Source: Muribaculum sp. (GTDB lineage Bacteria; Bacteroidota; Bacteroidia; Bacteroidales; Muribaculaceae). Taken from it: a stretch of DNA of 34,897 bases. The stretch covers positions 1-34,897 of the forward strand of contig JAMPGE010000019.1 of NCBI GenBank assembly GCA_023664085.1, in the 5' to 3' direction. Made by a program: the position numbers and the translations under genes. Below are positions 13,511 through 20,532 of this stretch, one piece after another; position 1 is the stretch's first letter, and every line of letters begins with the position of its first letter. A model generated the notes under the pieces. That model did no database searches. It saw only the letters and a list, made by a program, of their open reading frames with translations, and was not told the DNA's origin.

Positions 13511-16500
13511 ATGAAGACAGTCCGATATCTCACATCATCATCCGGCGCCTTGCGCAAAGCTTTGAATGACCCTTCCGCGGTTTACCGCGGTGGCTCTCTG
13601 CTCGTGTTTCTCTGCGCCCTCGTCACCTATTGGCTCACGGTGGACTCTTCGGTATCCTTCTGGGATTGTCCGGAATACGTGGTCACCGCCTACCGCCTCG
13701 AGATAGGTCATTCTCCCGGCAACCCCACGTGGTCGCTGGCCCACAACGTCGTGGCTCATCTCGCGGCCTCCGTTGCAGGCGTGGAGAATGTGGCGCTGGG
13801 CATAAATCTTGCCGCGGGCCTGTTTACCGCTCTGGCCATGATGCTCCTGTATCAGACGTGCTTCTTCGCTATTCGCTACGTGCTCCGCGGTCGCCCCGAG
13901 TCAAGCCCCCTCTTTGCATCCATTGCTTCGCTCGGAGGAGCCCTCTCCCTTACGTGGGCCGATTCTCCCTGGTTTTCAGCCGTCGAGGCCGAGGTGTATG
14001 CGATGTCGCTCTTTTTCACAGCCCTCACCATCAAGGTGATGATAATGTTTTGCCGCTCGGCCGACACGTCGCGCCGCTCTCGCCTTCTCATTCTGGAAGC
14101 GTTTCTTATCGGCCTTTCAATCGGCGTGCACGAGTTGAATCTTCTGGCCATCCCGGCCTTGATTCTGATTTGGATTTTCGACAGATACCGGCATCGGTGC
14201 GCTCTGAAGGCCTGGGCTGCGCTTCTGCTCTCCGTGGCTATAGTCGCTTCTTTGCTGCTGGGAATGTATCCGGGAATCACCATGCTCGCCGGCCTTTTCG
14301 AACTGTGTGCCGTAAATTCTCTTGACCTGCCTTTCAATGCCGGCGTTCTCTCTTATCTTGCCCTGCTGCTCCTGCTCGTGGTGGCGGCCCCCCTGAGCCT
14401 GACCTACGGCCGGCCTGCGGGCGGATGGAAGCGTATCCCGCTCTTTGCGGTGCGCTCCCTTTGCTGCGCAGGGCTGCTCTTTACGGGTGGATTTTTCCTC
14501 CTCGGCAGCCATATCGCCGCAGCCGCCTGTCTGGCCGCGGCCGCCGGAGTCATTCTCGCAGTGGGGAAAGAGCGAGGCTTGGCTTCTCCGGCGCTGATAA
14601 TGTGGATGGCCTCGGCATGCATCGTGGGGTTCTCTTCATATCTGTTGATCCCGGTGAGGGGCGCCGCCAATCCTCCGGTCAACGAGAACGCTCCCACCAA
14701 CGTGTTCTCACTTTATTCCTATCTTAAACGCGACCAATACGGTTCGCGTCCGCTCCTTTACGGATCCACCCCTTATGCCAAACCTCTCTATCACGAAAAG
14801 ACCGATTCAACCGGAAAGACGTACTACGCCGACTATGTGCGAATACCCAAGAGGCCGGTGTATCTCCCGGCCCGCCCCTCGGCCCGTCTTCACGAAGGAT
14901 TCGGCCTTATCGATTCCCTGCAAAAGAAGAAAAACGATATCAGAATCGCCGAAGCCGCCAAGGGCATTGACCGCTATGTAATGGCCTCCGTAAGCCACGA
15001 CCTCCGGTATCCTCCGGAACTCGACATGTGGTTTCCCCGCCTTACAAGCCACGATAAGTTCGACATCTCAAACTATGAAGTGTGGGCAGGTATGACCAAA
15101 GACAACATGACGGAAGTGGAGGTGAGCTATGCCGTGGATTCCGCGGGAAATCCGGTGGGAAAACGTGGCGACGACGGATCCCGAAGCAAGGAGAAATCCT
15201 ATCGCCCCACTTATCTGCAGAATCTCCGTGAACTTTTCGGCTATCAGATTGGATATATGTATTTCCGGTATCTGCTCTGGAACTTTTCGGGGCGCCAAAA
15301 CGACTATCCCTCCGCCGGAGAACTGGACCACGGCAATTTTATCACCGGCATCCGGCCCGTAGACAATCTCATGCTGACTTCGCAGGAGCAGATGCCGCCG
15401 GAATTGTCTTCCTCCAATCCCGGAAGGAACCCATACTTCATGCTGCCGTTCGTGCTCGGCATAGCAGGCGGAGTGGCGGCCATGGCCCGCGGCAGAAGGG
15501 GAAAACGGTTCGACGCCGTGGTGTTCACTCTGTTTCTGATGACCGGGGTGGCAATCGTGGTCTATCTTAATCAGGATCCCGGCGAGCCCCGCGAACGCGA
15601 CTACAGCTTCATGGGCTCGTTTTACGCTTTTGCCATATGGATCGCCATGGGTTGCTCCTGGCTTCTCTCGCTCGCACTGCGGATCAGACGCAGCCGTTGT
15701 CTGCGACGCCTCTGCGCCGCGCTCGCCATCGCCCTTACCCTCGGATCGCCCCTCTGGATGCTGGCCGTGAACTATGCCGACCACGACCGCTCCGGACGCC
15801 ATGCCGCCACGGACTTCACCTTCAACCTCCTGGAATCGCTCGAGCCAAACGCCATTGTTTTTGTAGACGGCGACAACTTCACTTTCCCGCTCTGGTATGC
15901 CCAGGAGGTGCTCGGACTTCGCAGAGACGTCACCGTGGTCAGCGTGACGTATCTCACCACCGGATGGTACGTGGCGCAACTTCAGCGCCCCGGAGAGCAG
16001 GCCCGACCCGTGGCCATGACCGCCCGCGAACAGGACGTGGCCTACAATGCTTTCTCTTTTGCTCGTCTGGGCCGCTCCTCCCTCGACTCGGTCAGCGCCG
16101 ATGCCGTGGCCGAACTGCGCAGACTCTTCAATACCCCGCAGGGTGAAGTGCCCCGCTTCAACGCCGGATTGCTGAGGATCCAGGCGGGGTCGGACTCGGT
16201 GGTGATCGATCTTCACAAAGTGTCCGGCGGTAGCTCCAACCTCAACCAGCGCTGGCTGGCGATGCTTGATATAGTGGCCACCAACGCCGCAAGCCCCGAG
16301 CCCCGCCCTGTCTACTGGCACAGCGCCCTCGTCCCTTCGCAGCATGCCGGATTCCATCCATATACTTCGCAGGCATTGTATGCGCGCAAACTCACACTCG
16401 CCAAATCTCCCCAAGACTCCACGGCATATCTGCTCGACGAAGCCATGCGCTTCCTGCCGAAGCTTAAGGCCGGGGGCGCCGATACCGAGGGCGTATATTT

Positions 16501-16915
16501 CGATCCTTACGTGGGAGAGCACGTATCGCGCCAGCGAATAGCACTGCTTCAGCTCGCCGAGGCGCTTCTTAGGGCCGGCAAACCCCGTGAGGCCTTGAAA
16601 GTGACCCTCACATGTCTCGAAAAATTTCCGGCCGCCGTATGGCCCTATCAAGGGAAAGTCATTAGGAACGGAGTGGTATGGCAGGAGGGCCTGAAACTCG
16701 CCGAACTCATGAAGCAGGCGGCCATGCTTACCTCCGACACCGCGGCCCGGCAAAAAGCCGAACGGCTTCATAAGAGCGAGACCGCCCGTATCCGGAAATT
16801 CCAATCATGGCGGGAGTCGCTGCCCGAATGGCGGCGTGCCACCCTCTCCAAAGACACCCGCCGCATAAAGCTCCCCGTAGAAAAACCCAAGGAAAGCGGC
16901 CCCCAAGGAAAGTGA
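13511..16915 (+). CDS. DUF2723 (PF11028) multi-span membrane protein, GT-C glycosyltransferase-like
   Basis: A 1134-aa protein. The N-terminal part (about 25-420) has many membrane spans and the DUF2723 signature: VSFWDCPEYV (D52, E55) and IGHSPGNP (66-72). The acidic pair after the first span resembles the catalytic site of GT-C enzymes that use polyprenyl-phosphate sugars. A second membrane region (about 645-770) contains EPRERDYSFMGSFYAFAIW, then DHDRSGR and GDNFTFPLWYAQEV. The last 150 residues look helical and TPR-like (LAEALLRAGKPREALK). The paralogue at 27148-31125 shares all these blocks. The final residues (KPKESGPQGK) are encoded by REP repeat sequence that has reached the 3' end. 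A role in protein or glycan glycosylation is inferred. In the signature, P54 replaces the usual glycine. Confidence 0.85.
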   Translation: MKTVRYLTSSSGALRKALNDPSAVYRGGSLLVFLCALVTYWLTVDSSVSFWDCPEYVVTAYRLEIGHSPGNPTWSLAHNVVAHLAASVAGVENVALGINLAAGLFTALAMMLLYQTCFFAIRYVLRGRPESSPLFASIASLGGALSLTWADSPWFSAVEAEVYAMSLFFTALTIKVMIMFCRSADTSRRSRLLILEAFLIGLSIGVHELNLLAIPALILIWIFDRYRHRCALKAWAALLLSVAIVASLLLGMYPGITMLAGLFELCAVNSLDLPFNAGVLSYLALLLLLVVAAPLSLTYGRPAGGWKRIPLFAVRSLCCAGLLFTGGFFLLGSHIAAAACLAAAAGVILAVGKERGLASPALIMWMASACIVGFSSYLLIPVRGAANPPVNENAPTNVFSLYSYLKRDQYGSRPLLYGSTPYAKPLYHEKTDSTGKTYYADYVRIPKRPVYLPARPSARLHEGFGLIDSLQKKKNDIRIAEAAKGIDRYVMASVSHDLRYPPELDMWFPRLTSHDKFDISNYEVWAGMTKDNMTEVEVSYAVDSAGNPVGKRGDDGSRSKEKSYRPTYLQNLRELFGYQIGYMYFRYLLWNFSGRQNDYPSAGELDHGNFITGIRPVDNLMLTSQEQMPPELSSSNPGRNPYFMLPFVLGIAGGVAAMARGRRGKRFDAVVFTLFLMTGVAIVVYLNQDPGEPRERDYSFMGSFYAFAIWIAMGCSWLLSLALRIRRSRCLRRLCAALAIALTLGSPLWMLAVNYADHDRSGRHAATDFTFNLLESLEPNAIVFVDGDNFTFPLWYAQEVLGLRRDVTVVSVTYLTTGWYVAQLQRPGEQARPVAMTAREQDVAYNAFSFARLGRSSLDSVSADAVAELRRLFNTPQGEVPRFNAGLLRIQAGSDSVVIDLHKVSGGSSNLNQRWLAMLDIVATNAASPEPRPVYWHSALVPSQHAGFHPYTSQALYARKLTLAKSPQDSTAYLLDEAMRFLPKLKAGGADTEGVYFDPYVGEHVSRQRIALLQLAEALLRAGKPREALKVTLTCLEKFPAAVWPYQGKVIRNGVVWQEGLKLAELMKQAAMLTSDTAARQKAERLHKSETARIRKFQSWRESLPEWRRATLSKDTRRIKLPVEKPKESGPQGK

Positions 16916-17026
16916 GCCCAACCCAAGGAAAGCGAGCCTCCCGGCTCGCGGCCCCAACCAAGGAAAGCGGCCCCCCAAGGAAAGCGAGCCTCCCGGCTCG
17001 CGGTAACAACTCAAGGAAAGCGGCCC
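16888..17026 (+). repeat. REP cluster 2, direct units upstream of the transposase
   Basis: Six CAAGGAAAG tags occur at about 16888, 16903, 16924, 16959, 16976 and 17012. Two are followed by the full hairpin GCGAGCCTCCCGGCTCGC (from 16924 and 16976). The others stop after GCGGCCCC or GTGAGCCC, like half-units, so full and half units tend to alternate. The first two lie inside the 3' end of the DUF2723 gene. Confidence 0.85.
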
Positions 17027-17114
17027 CAAGGAAAGCGAGCCTCCCGGCTCGCGGCAACAACATACAGTAATTAATTTAATAATATGACGCGAGCCGGGAG
17101 GCTCGCTATCCTTG
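17027..17114 (+). repeat. 88-bp inverted-pair REP module, upstream copy
   Basis: A direct REP unit (CAAGGAAA tag plus GCGAGCC/GGCTCGC hairpin), an A-T-rich linker of about 35 bases, and an inverted REP unit ending in CTATCCTTG. The copy at 17930-18017 has the same length and differs at one linker base. This is the layout called BIME in enterobacteria. Confidence 0.88.
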
Positions 17115-17138
17115 GCGAGCCGACAATCCGTAATCCGG

Positions 17139-17169
17139 TTGTAAATCCAAAAAAATATACGTAATTTTG
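17139..17169 (+). promoter_or_regulatory. Promoter of the RAYT gene
   Basis: TTG (17139-17141), a 20-base spacer, then TAATTTTG (17162-17169). Transcription would begin near 17175, right before the small frame at 17178. Confidence 0.65.
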
Positions 17170-17177
17170 GCTTGCAT

Positions 17178-17258
17178 ATGAATTATACTCTCAAAGATAA
17201 TTCCGCGAAGCTAAAACTTGTGGATACCCTGAAGGAGTTTAAAGCCCGCAGTCCCTGA
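17178..17258 (+). CDS. Possible 26-aa leader peptide in front of the RAYT gene
   Basis: ATG 17178 opens a 26-codon frame (MNYTLKDNSAKL... ending FKARSP) that closes at TGA 17256-17258, two bases before the RAYT ATG at 17261. It lies a few bases after the predicted start of transcription, so it would be nearly leaderless, and ribosomes finishing it could re-initiate on the transposase. No homology was recognised. It may be chance, or the remnant of a longer gene cut off when the unit formed. Confidence 0.35.
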   Translation: MNYTLKDNSAKLKLVDTLKEFKARSP

Positions 17259-17260
17259 AA

Positions 17261-17854
17261 ATGAAATCTAAATTTTTCAATCCGCATGGCGAGACTTACT
17301 CCACGTCTCACAATTTGCCTCATTGGAATCAGACCGGAAAGTTGCAGTTCGTTACATTTCATTTGGCAGACTCTATGCCTCAAGATGTGCTTATATCTAT
17401 GGCTAAGAAGAAAGAAGAATGGATACGTAAACATCCGGAACCTCTGTCGGATGCCGATAAAAATGAATATCACAAGAAATTTTCACAATTTGTGGATCGC
17501 TGGCTGGATGCCAACTACGGAAGCTGCATTTTGAAAAAGCCGGAAATTGCCGATATTGTTGAGAATACCCTTCAATATTTTAACGGCAAGCGATATTTGA
17601 TACATTCGTATGTTATTATGTCCAATCACATACACGTGCTGTTGGAATTATCCGAAGGGTATACAGTGCAGACTGTGATGCATAGTTGGAAAAGTTTTTC
17701 AGCCAGAGCCATTAACAAGCTCATGGGAAGTGAGGGACAAATATGGACCCACGATTCCTTTGACCGGATTATCAGGGATGAGTTTCATTATGAAAACGTA
17801 AGAAGATATATCAAAAAAAATCAACAAAGAGGAGGAGTGCGATGGATGATCTAA
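17261..17854 (+). CDS. REP-associated tyrosine transposase (RAYT, Y1 HUH family)
   Basis: A 197-aa single-strand DNA transposase of the IS200/IS605-like Y1 superfamily, RAYT branch. The start HNLPHWNQTGKLQFVTFHLAD is typical of Bacteroidota members. The metal-binding HUH motif is H123-I-H125 in YVIMSNHIHVLLEL, and the W-x-HDSFDRIIRDE block follows at 162-174. The candidate nucleophile is Y183 in RRYIKKN, the position of the family YIxxNP motif; here the proline is glutamine. All expected blocks are present and the frame is intact, so it may be active. RAYTs cut and join single-stranded REP hairpins. The gene is flanked on both sides by REP clusters, and the downstream cluster begins two bases after the stop codon. 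It is less G-C-rich than the genes around it. Confidence 0.9.
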   Translation: MKSKFFNPHGETYSTSHNLPHWNQTGKLQFVTFHLADSMPQDVLISMAKKKEEWIRKHPEPLSDADKNEYHKKFSQFVDRWLDANYGSCILKKPEIADIVENTLQYFNGKRYLIHSYVIMSNHIHVLLELSEGYTVQTVMHSWKSFSARAINKLMGSEGQIWTHDSFDRIIRDEFHYENVRRYIKKNQQRGGVRWMI

Positions 17855-17855
17855 C

Positions 17856-17929
17856 CAAGGAAAGCGAACCTCCCGGCTCGCGGAAACAAACCCAAGGAAA
17901 GCGAGCCTCCAGGCTCGCGGAAACAAACT
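17856..17929 (+). repeat. REP cluster 3, two tandem 37-bp units after the transposase
   Basis: Units begin at 17856 and 17893, 37 bases apart; the 88-bp module at 17930 starts a further 37 bases on. Each has the CAAGGAAA tag and a GCGA(A/G)CC...GGCTCGC hairpin followed by GGAAACAAAC. Small base changes (an A in the first stem, CCA for CCC in the second loop) show that the units have started to diverge. Confidence 0.87.
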
Positions 17930-18017
17930 CAAGGAAAGCGAGCCTCCCGGCTCGCGGCAACAACATACAGTAATTAATTTAATAATATAACGCGAGCCGG
18001 GAGGCTCGCTATCCTTG
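17930..18017 (+). repeat. 88-bp inverted-pair REP module, downstream copy
   Basis: Same length and sequence as 17027-17114 except for one base in the linker (TAAC for TGAC). It holds one direct and one inverted REP hairpin. Confidence 0.88.
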
Positions 18018-18087
18018 AAAAGCCCGCTATCCCCGCGCCTCAAGCCAACAAAAAAATTAAAGTACCCTCAGGAATCGGTATCTCAAG

Positions 18088-18129
18088 TAAGAGGGTGTAT
18101 CATAAATCAGATTATGATACACCCTCTTA
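18088..18129. repeat. Perfect 18-bp stem hairpin
   Basis: Arms TAAGAGGGTGTATCATAA and TTATGATACACCCTCTTA enclose a 6-base loop. No T-run longer than two follows, so a classical terminator is unlikely. It adjoins a truncated copy of the 148-bp element and may be a collapsed pair of insertion-sequence ends. Confidence 0.7.
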
Positions 18130-18130
18130 A

Positions 18131-18185
18131 CCACGAATCCCGCCTCTCCGAGGCGATCCCCGACAGTTCTTAATTTAGTGACATT
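18131..18185 (-). mobile_element. Remnant of the 148-bp MITE-like element, inverted
   Basis: The 55 bases match, inverted, the left end of the element: TAATGTCACTAAATTAAG, the first hairpin, and ATTCGTGG. It has two base changes relative to copy A. Beyond the TTAA at its inner edge the sequence switches to the hairpin at 18088-18129, so the middle and right end are gone. Confidence 0.75.
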
Positions 18186-18189
18186 ACGG

Positions 18190-18210
18190 TTAATTTTTAT
18201 CAACTACTTA
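18190..18210 (-). repeat. AGTTGATAAAAATTAA repeat, inverted copy
   Basis: Inverse of the repeat core at 9666-9727, five bases beyond the outer end of the MITE remnant. Confidence 0.75.
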
Positions 18211-18268
18211 TCTTTTTAATGAAATTTGAAAGAGACGTGGACGGATGCCGTAAAATGTGTCAAAATAT

Positions 18269-18298
18269 TTTGCATGTGCGGGATTATTTGTATATTTG
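18269..18298 (+). promoter_or_regulatory. Promoter of the 471-aa secreted protein gene
   Basis: TTTG (18269-18272), 18 bases, then TATATTTG (18291-18298). The start would be near 18305, with a leader of about 30 bases to ATG 18337. Confidence 0.65.
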
Positions 18299-18336
18299 TA
18301 ATCAAATATTGCTTTAATCTATTATAAATTACGCTT

Positions 18337-19752
18337 ATGACAAAGTTTTCGCTACGAACTGCCCTTGCCGGTGCTTTAGCAATGGCATTCTGCCAGTGTT
18401 GGGCACTGGTAAACCCCGTTTCCATTACCCCTACCCCTGAACGCAACATCCCCGGACCTATTTCCGAAGTGGTGGTGACCTATCCCGAAGGATGGACCTG
18501 CGAATTCTCCAGCCGTGCCCTCAATTATTACGATCCCGCGGAAAACGTCGACAAGACCGGTATTATCTATTTCTGCGGCGACGAGATAAGTCTGGCACGC
18601 GACCTGTATACCGCCACCATCGACAAAAACGTGGTCACTTTTAAAGTAAACGGCGAGCCTTGGGATCTTGAAGGCAGATACAATCTGCTTATCCCCTCCG
18701 GAGCCATTATCCTCACCAATGAGTATGGAGCAGTGGATAATTGCGCCGAGGTTGACTGCCGCTGGTATATCAACGATAATCCCAACATCGACATTCTCCC
18801 CGGACGCGGCGACATCACCGAATTCGGCCCCGTCACCATTTCCATCCCTGACGGCTACGTAGTGTCCGGCGGATATCTTGCCACCATCAAGCCGGCCATC
18901 TATAAATCCGATGCCTATGGCAAAAAAATCGGCAATGCTTTGGCTTACTGCAAGCTCCCCGCCGGCAAAGGCATCGCCGACTTTAAAGGAAAAAGTGAAA
19001 TCGTGCTTGATCCTCCCAGCAAACCTTATGCCACAGCTCCCGATTTCATCCCCGAAGACGGCGCATACTATCTTTTTGTGCTCCCCCTTAACTGCCTTAA
19101 ACTCACAAAGGCAGACGGCTCCGGCGAACCTTTCAATGTGCCCGAGACTACGGTGCTTTGGCATTACGGCACCCCTAAGGCGATCGACGGCATGCTCTCG
19201 CTCGAATTCCCCTCGTCGTCCACTCCTTCTATGGCCGACACCATGAACGGTGACATGGGCCTTTCGGTAGTGCAACTGGGCATTAGAGGCGAAAACGTCA
19301 GCCTTGACCGCATGTGCTCCGGCAAAATCGAGCTGTATTACGAAGGTGAGCTCCTTAAGGCTCTGAATCCTGCCGACGACAAGCAGGTGGGGCTCATGGA
19401 AATTGCTCCCGCCGCCGACAATGTGGAAGAATATCCCGTCTCCAGAAGTCTCGTCTGCTATTTCGTAGACAGCATTGATTCTCCGGAAATCGAAAAATAT
19501 TCCAAATCCGGTTCCTATAAGCTCGTGATTCCCGATGGGCTTATCGTGGTAGGCGGTGTGCCTGCGGCGGGCACTTCCGTAGAATATATGCTCTCCGGCA
19601 TACAGAGCGGTATTGAGTCGGTAGAATCCGCCGTTTCTTTCAAAGTGATAGCCATCGACGGCCGCATTATCGGTGAAGACCTCAATGCCGACGAGCTCAA
19701 AAACCTTGAGAAAGGCATCTACATCGTAAACGGACGCAAACTCGCATTCTGA
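18337..19752 (+). CDS. Secreted surface protein with C-terminal sorting-like domain
   Basis: A 471-aa protein with a signal peptide (residues 1 to about 24: basic start, hydrophobic core, cleavage near CWA). The body is beta-rich and has no recognised catalytic motif; phrases such as GRYNLLIPSGAIILT and GSYKLVIPDGLIVVGG resemble segments of the 697-aa protein at 6778-8871 (YQIVIPAGTITVSG). The last 40 residues (FKVIAIDGRII ... LEKGIYIVNGRKLAF) are the short sorting-like domain ending in NGRK, implying export across the outer membrane, probably through type IX secretion. It has its own promoter and is followed by a long REP inverted repeat, so it is probably a single-gene unit. Its function is unknown. 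Confidence 0.8.
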   Translation: MTKFSLRTALAGALAMAFCQCWALVNPVSITPTPERNIPGPISEVVVTYPEGWTCEFSSRALNYYDPAENVDKTGIIYFCGDEISLARDLYTATIDKNVVTFKVNGEPWDLEGRYNLLIPSGAIILTNEYGAVDNCAEVDCRWYINDNPNIDILPGRGDITEFGPVTISIPDGYVVSGGYLATIKPAIYKSDAYGKKIGNALAYCKLPAGKGIADFKGKSEIVLDPPSKPYATAPDFIPEDGAYYLFVLPLNCLKLTKADGSGEPFNVPETTVLWHYGTPKAIDGMLSLEFPSSSTPSMADTMNGDMGLSVVQLGIRGENVSLDRMCSGKIELYYEGELLKALNPADDKQVGLMEIAPAADNVEEYPVSRSLVCYFVDSIDSPEIEKYSKSGSYKLVIPDGLIVVGGVPAAGTSVEYMLSGIQSGIESVESAVSFKVIAIDGRIIGEDLNADELKNLEKGIYIVNGRKLAF

Positions 19753-19773
19753 ATCAATCTTTTAAGATTTAAA

Positions 19774-19915
19774 CCAAGGAAAGCGAGCCTCCCAAGGAAA
19801 GCGAGCCTCCCGGCTCGCGCTACAGAATATAACACTTTCTGTCTTCGCGAGCCGGGAGGCTCGCTTTCCTTGGGAGGCTCGCTTTCCTTGGGAGGTCCGC
19901 TTTCCCTGGTTTCAT
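19774..19915. repeat. REP cluster 4: 46-bp perfect inverted repeat
   Basis: Arms at 19774-19819 and 19846-19891 are exact inverses. Each holds two CAAGGAAAG tags and one GCGAGCC/GGCTCGC hairpin. The 26-base spacer has its own ACAGAA/TTCTGT pair. A further degenerate inverted unit (GGTCCGCTTTCCCTGG) runs to the stop of the next gene. It lies between converging genes and may stop transcription from both sides. Confidence 0.88.
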
Positions 19916-20532
19916 AAGGTCTCTTCGTCGAGCGTTTTGAACCAGTTGTCGGGATTTTTCGGCGGTTGCTTCCTGCTTATGCTTTTGGTTTTGCGCCGCA
20001 TATCAATGGGGCTCGGCTCGGTCAAGCCTCTTCTCGACATGCCGTCGGCCACCTCATCGGAGTAGCCGTCGCTTACAAGACTCTCCCGGAGCCGGCGCCG
20101 CGATTCCTCAAGCTGCATCTTGAGCGTGTCTATCTTCAATTCGAGATTTTTCTTTATCTTCTCAAATTCGCTCAGCCGCTTGTCGAAGGCGGCCACCGTC
20201 TCCTCCACTTCCGCCGTCTCCTCAAGGCGTTCGGTGAGTGAATTCACCTGTCTGCGCAATTCTTCGGTCTGCTTCCCGGCCTCTTCCAGACGCATCCTCA
20301 TCGCCATACGCTGTTCCGACATCTCGATGAGTTCCTTGCGGTGGGCTTCTTCCTGAGCAAGCGCAATGGCTCTTGCCTCGCTTTGTGCCTTCAAGGCTCC
20401 TTCAAGACGAATACGCATCTCCGACAGCTCTTCCCTCACCTCGGCAGGATGAAGAAGCATGCGCCATAATCCGGGCAGGGGGCTATGCCCGCTGCCCTCA
20501 GGATCTTTTTTGCCGTCAGCCTCAACCTTCAT
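19912..20532 (-). CDS. Coiled-coil protein of unknown function
   Basis: The start is ATG 20532 (206 aa), overlapping the upstream stop by 11 bases; the frame also extends to 20565. Residues about 30-150 are a long charged helix rich in E, K, R, L and Q with heptad spacing (for example EELRRQVNSLTERLEE and KKNLELKIDTLKMQLEE), a clear coiled coil. The C-terminal 50 residues are polar and basic (RRKTKSISRKQPPKN). No signal peptide or membrane span was seen. It belongs to no family I recognise. The overlap with the 1001-aa PPDK_N/receiver gene suggests co-translation and perhaps a physical partnership. The gene ends directly beside REP cluster 4. Confidence 0.75.
   Translation of the reverse strand: MKVEADGKKDPEGSGHSPLPGLWRMLLHPAEVREELSEMRIRLEGALKAQSEARAIALAQEEAHRKELIEMSEQRMAMRMRLEEAGKQTEELRRQVNSLTERLEETAEVEETVAAFDKRLSEFEKIKKNLELKIDTLKMQLEESRRRLRESLVSDGYSDEVADGMSRRGLTEPSPIDMRRKTKSISRKQPPKNPDNWFKTLDEETL

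Larger units (their letters stand above)
17027..18017 (+). mobile_element. RAYT/REP unit: transposase gene between two near-identical 88-bp REP modules
   Basis: A 991-bp unit made of the upstream 88-bp REP pair, a promoter, a small frame, the RAYT gene, two tandem 37-bp REP units, and the downstream 88-bp REP pair. The two 88-bp modules are direct repeats of each other with one difference. This is the arrangement expected of a REP-associated tyrosine transposase and its substrate palindromes. Whether the whole unit moves, or whether the modules arose by local copying, is not shown by the sequence. Confidence 0.75.

Noticed and set aside
15068..16804. Long minus-strand open frame opposite the first DUF2723 gene
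   Set aside because: The plus-strand protein has family motifs throughout this stretch; the antisense translation has none.
18088..18129. Intrinsic terminator for the RAYT transcript
   Set aside because: The stem is long and perfect but no T-run follows on either strand, and it adjoins element debris; a collapsed transposon-end pair fits better.
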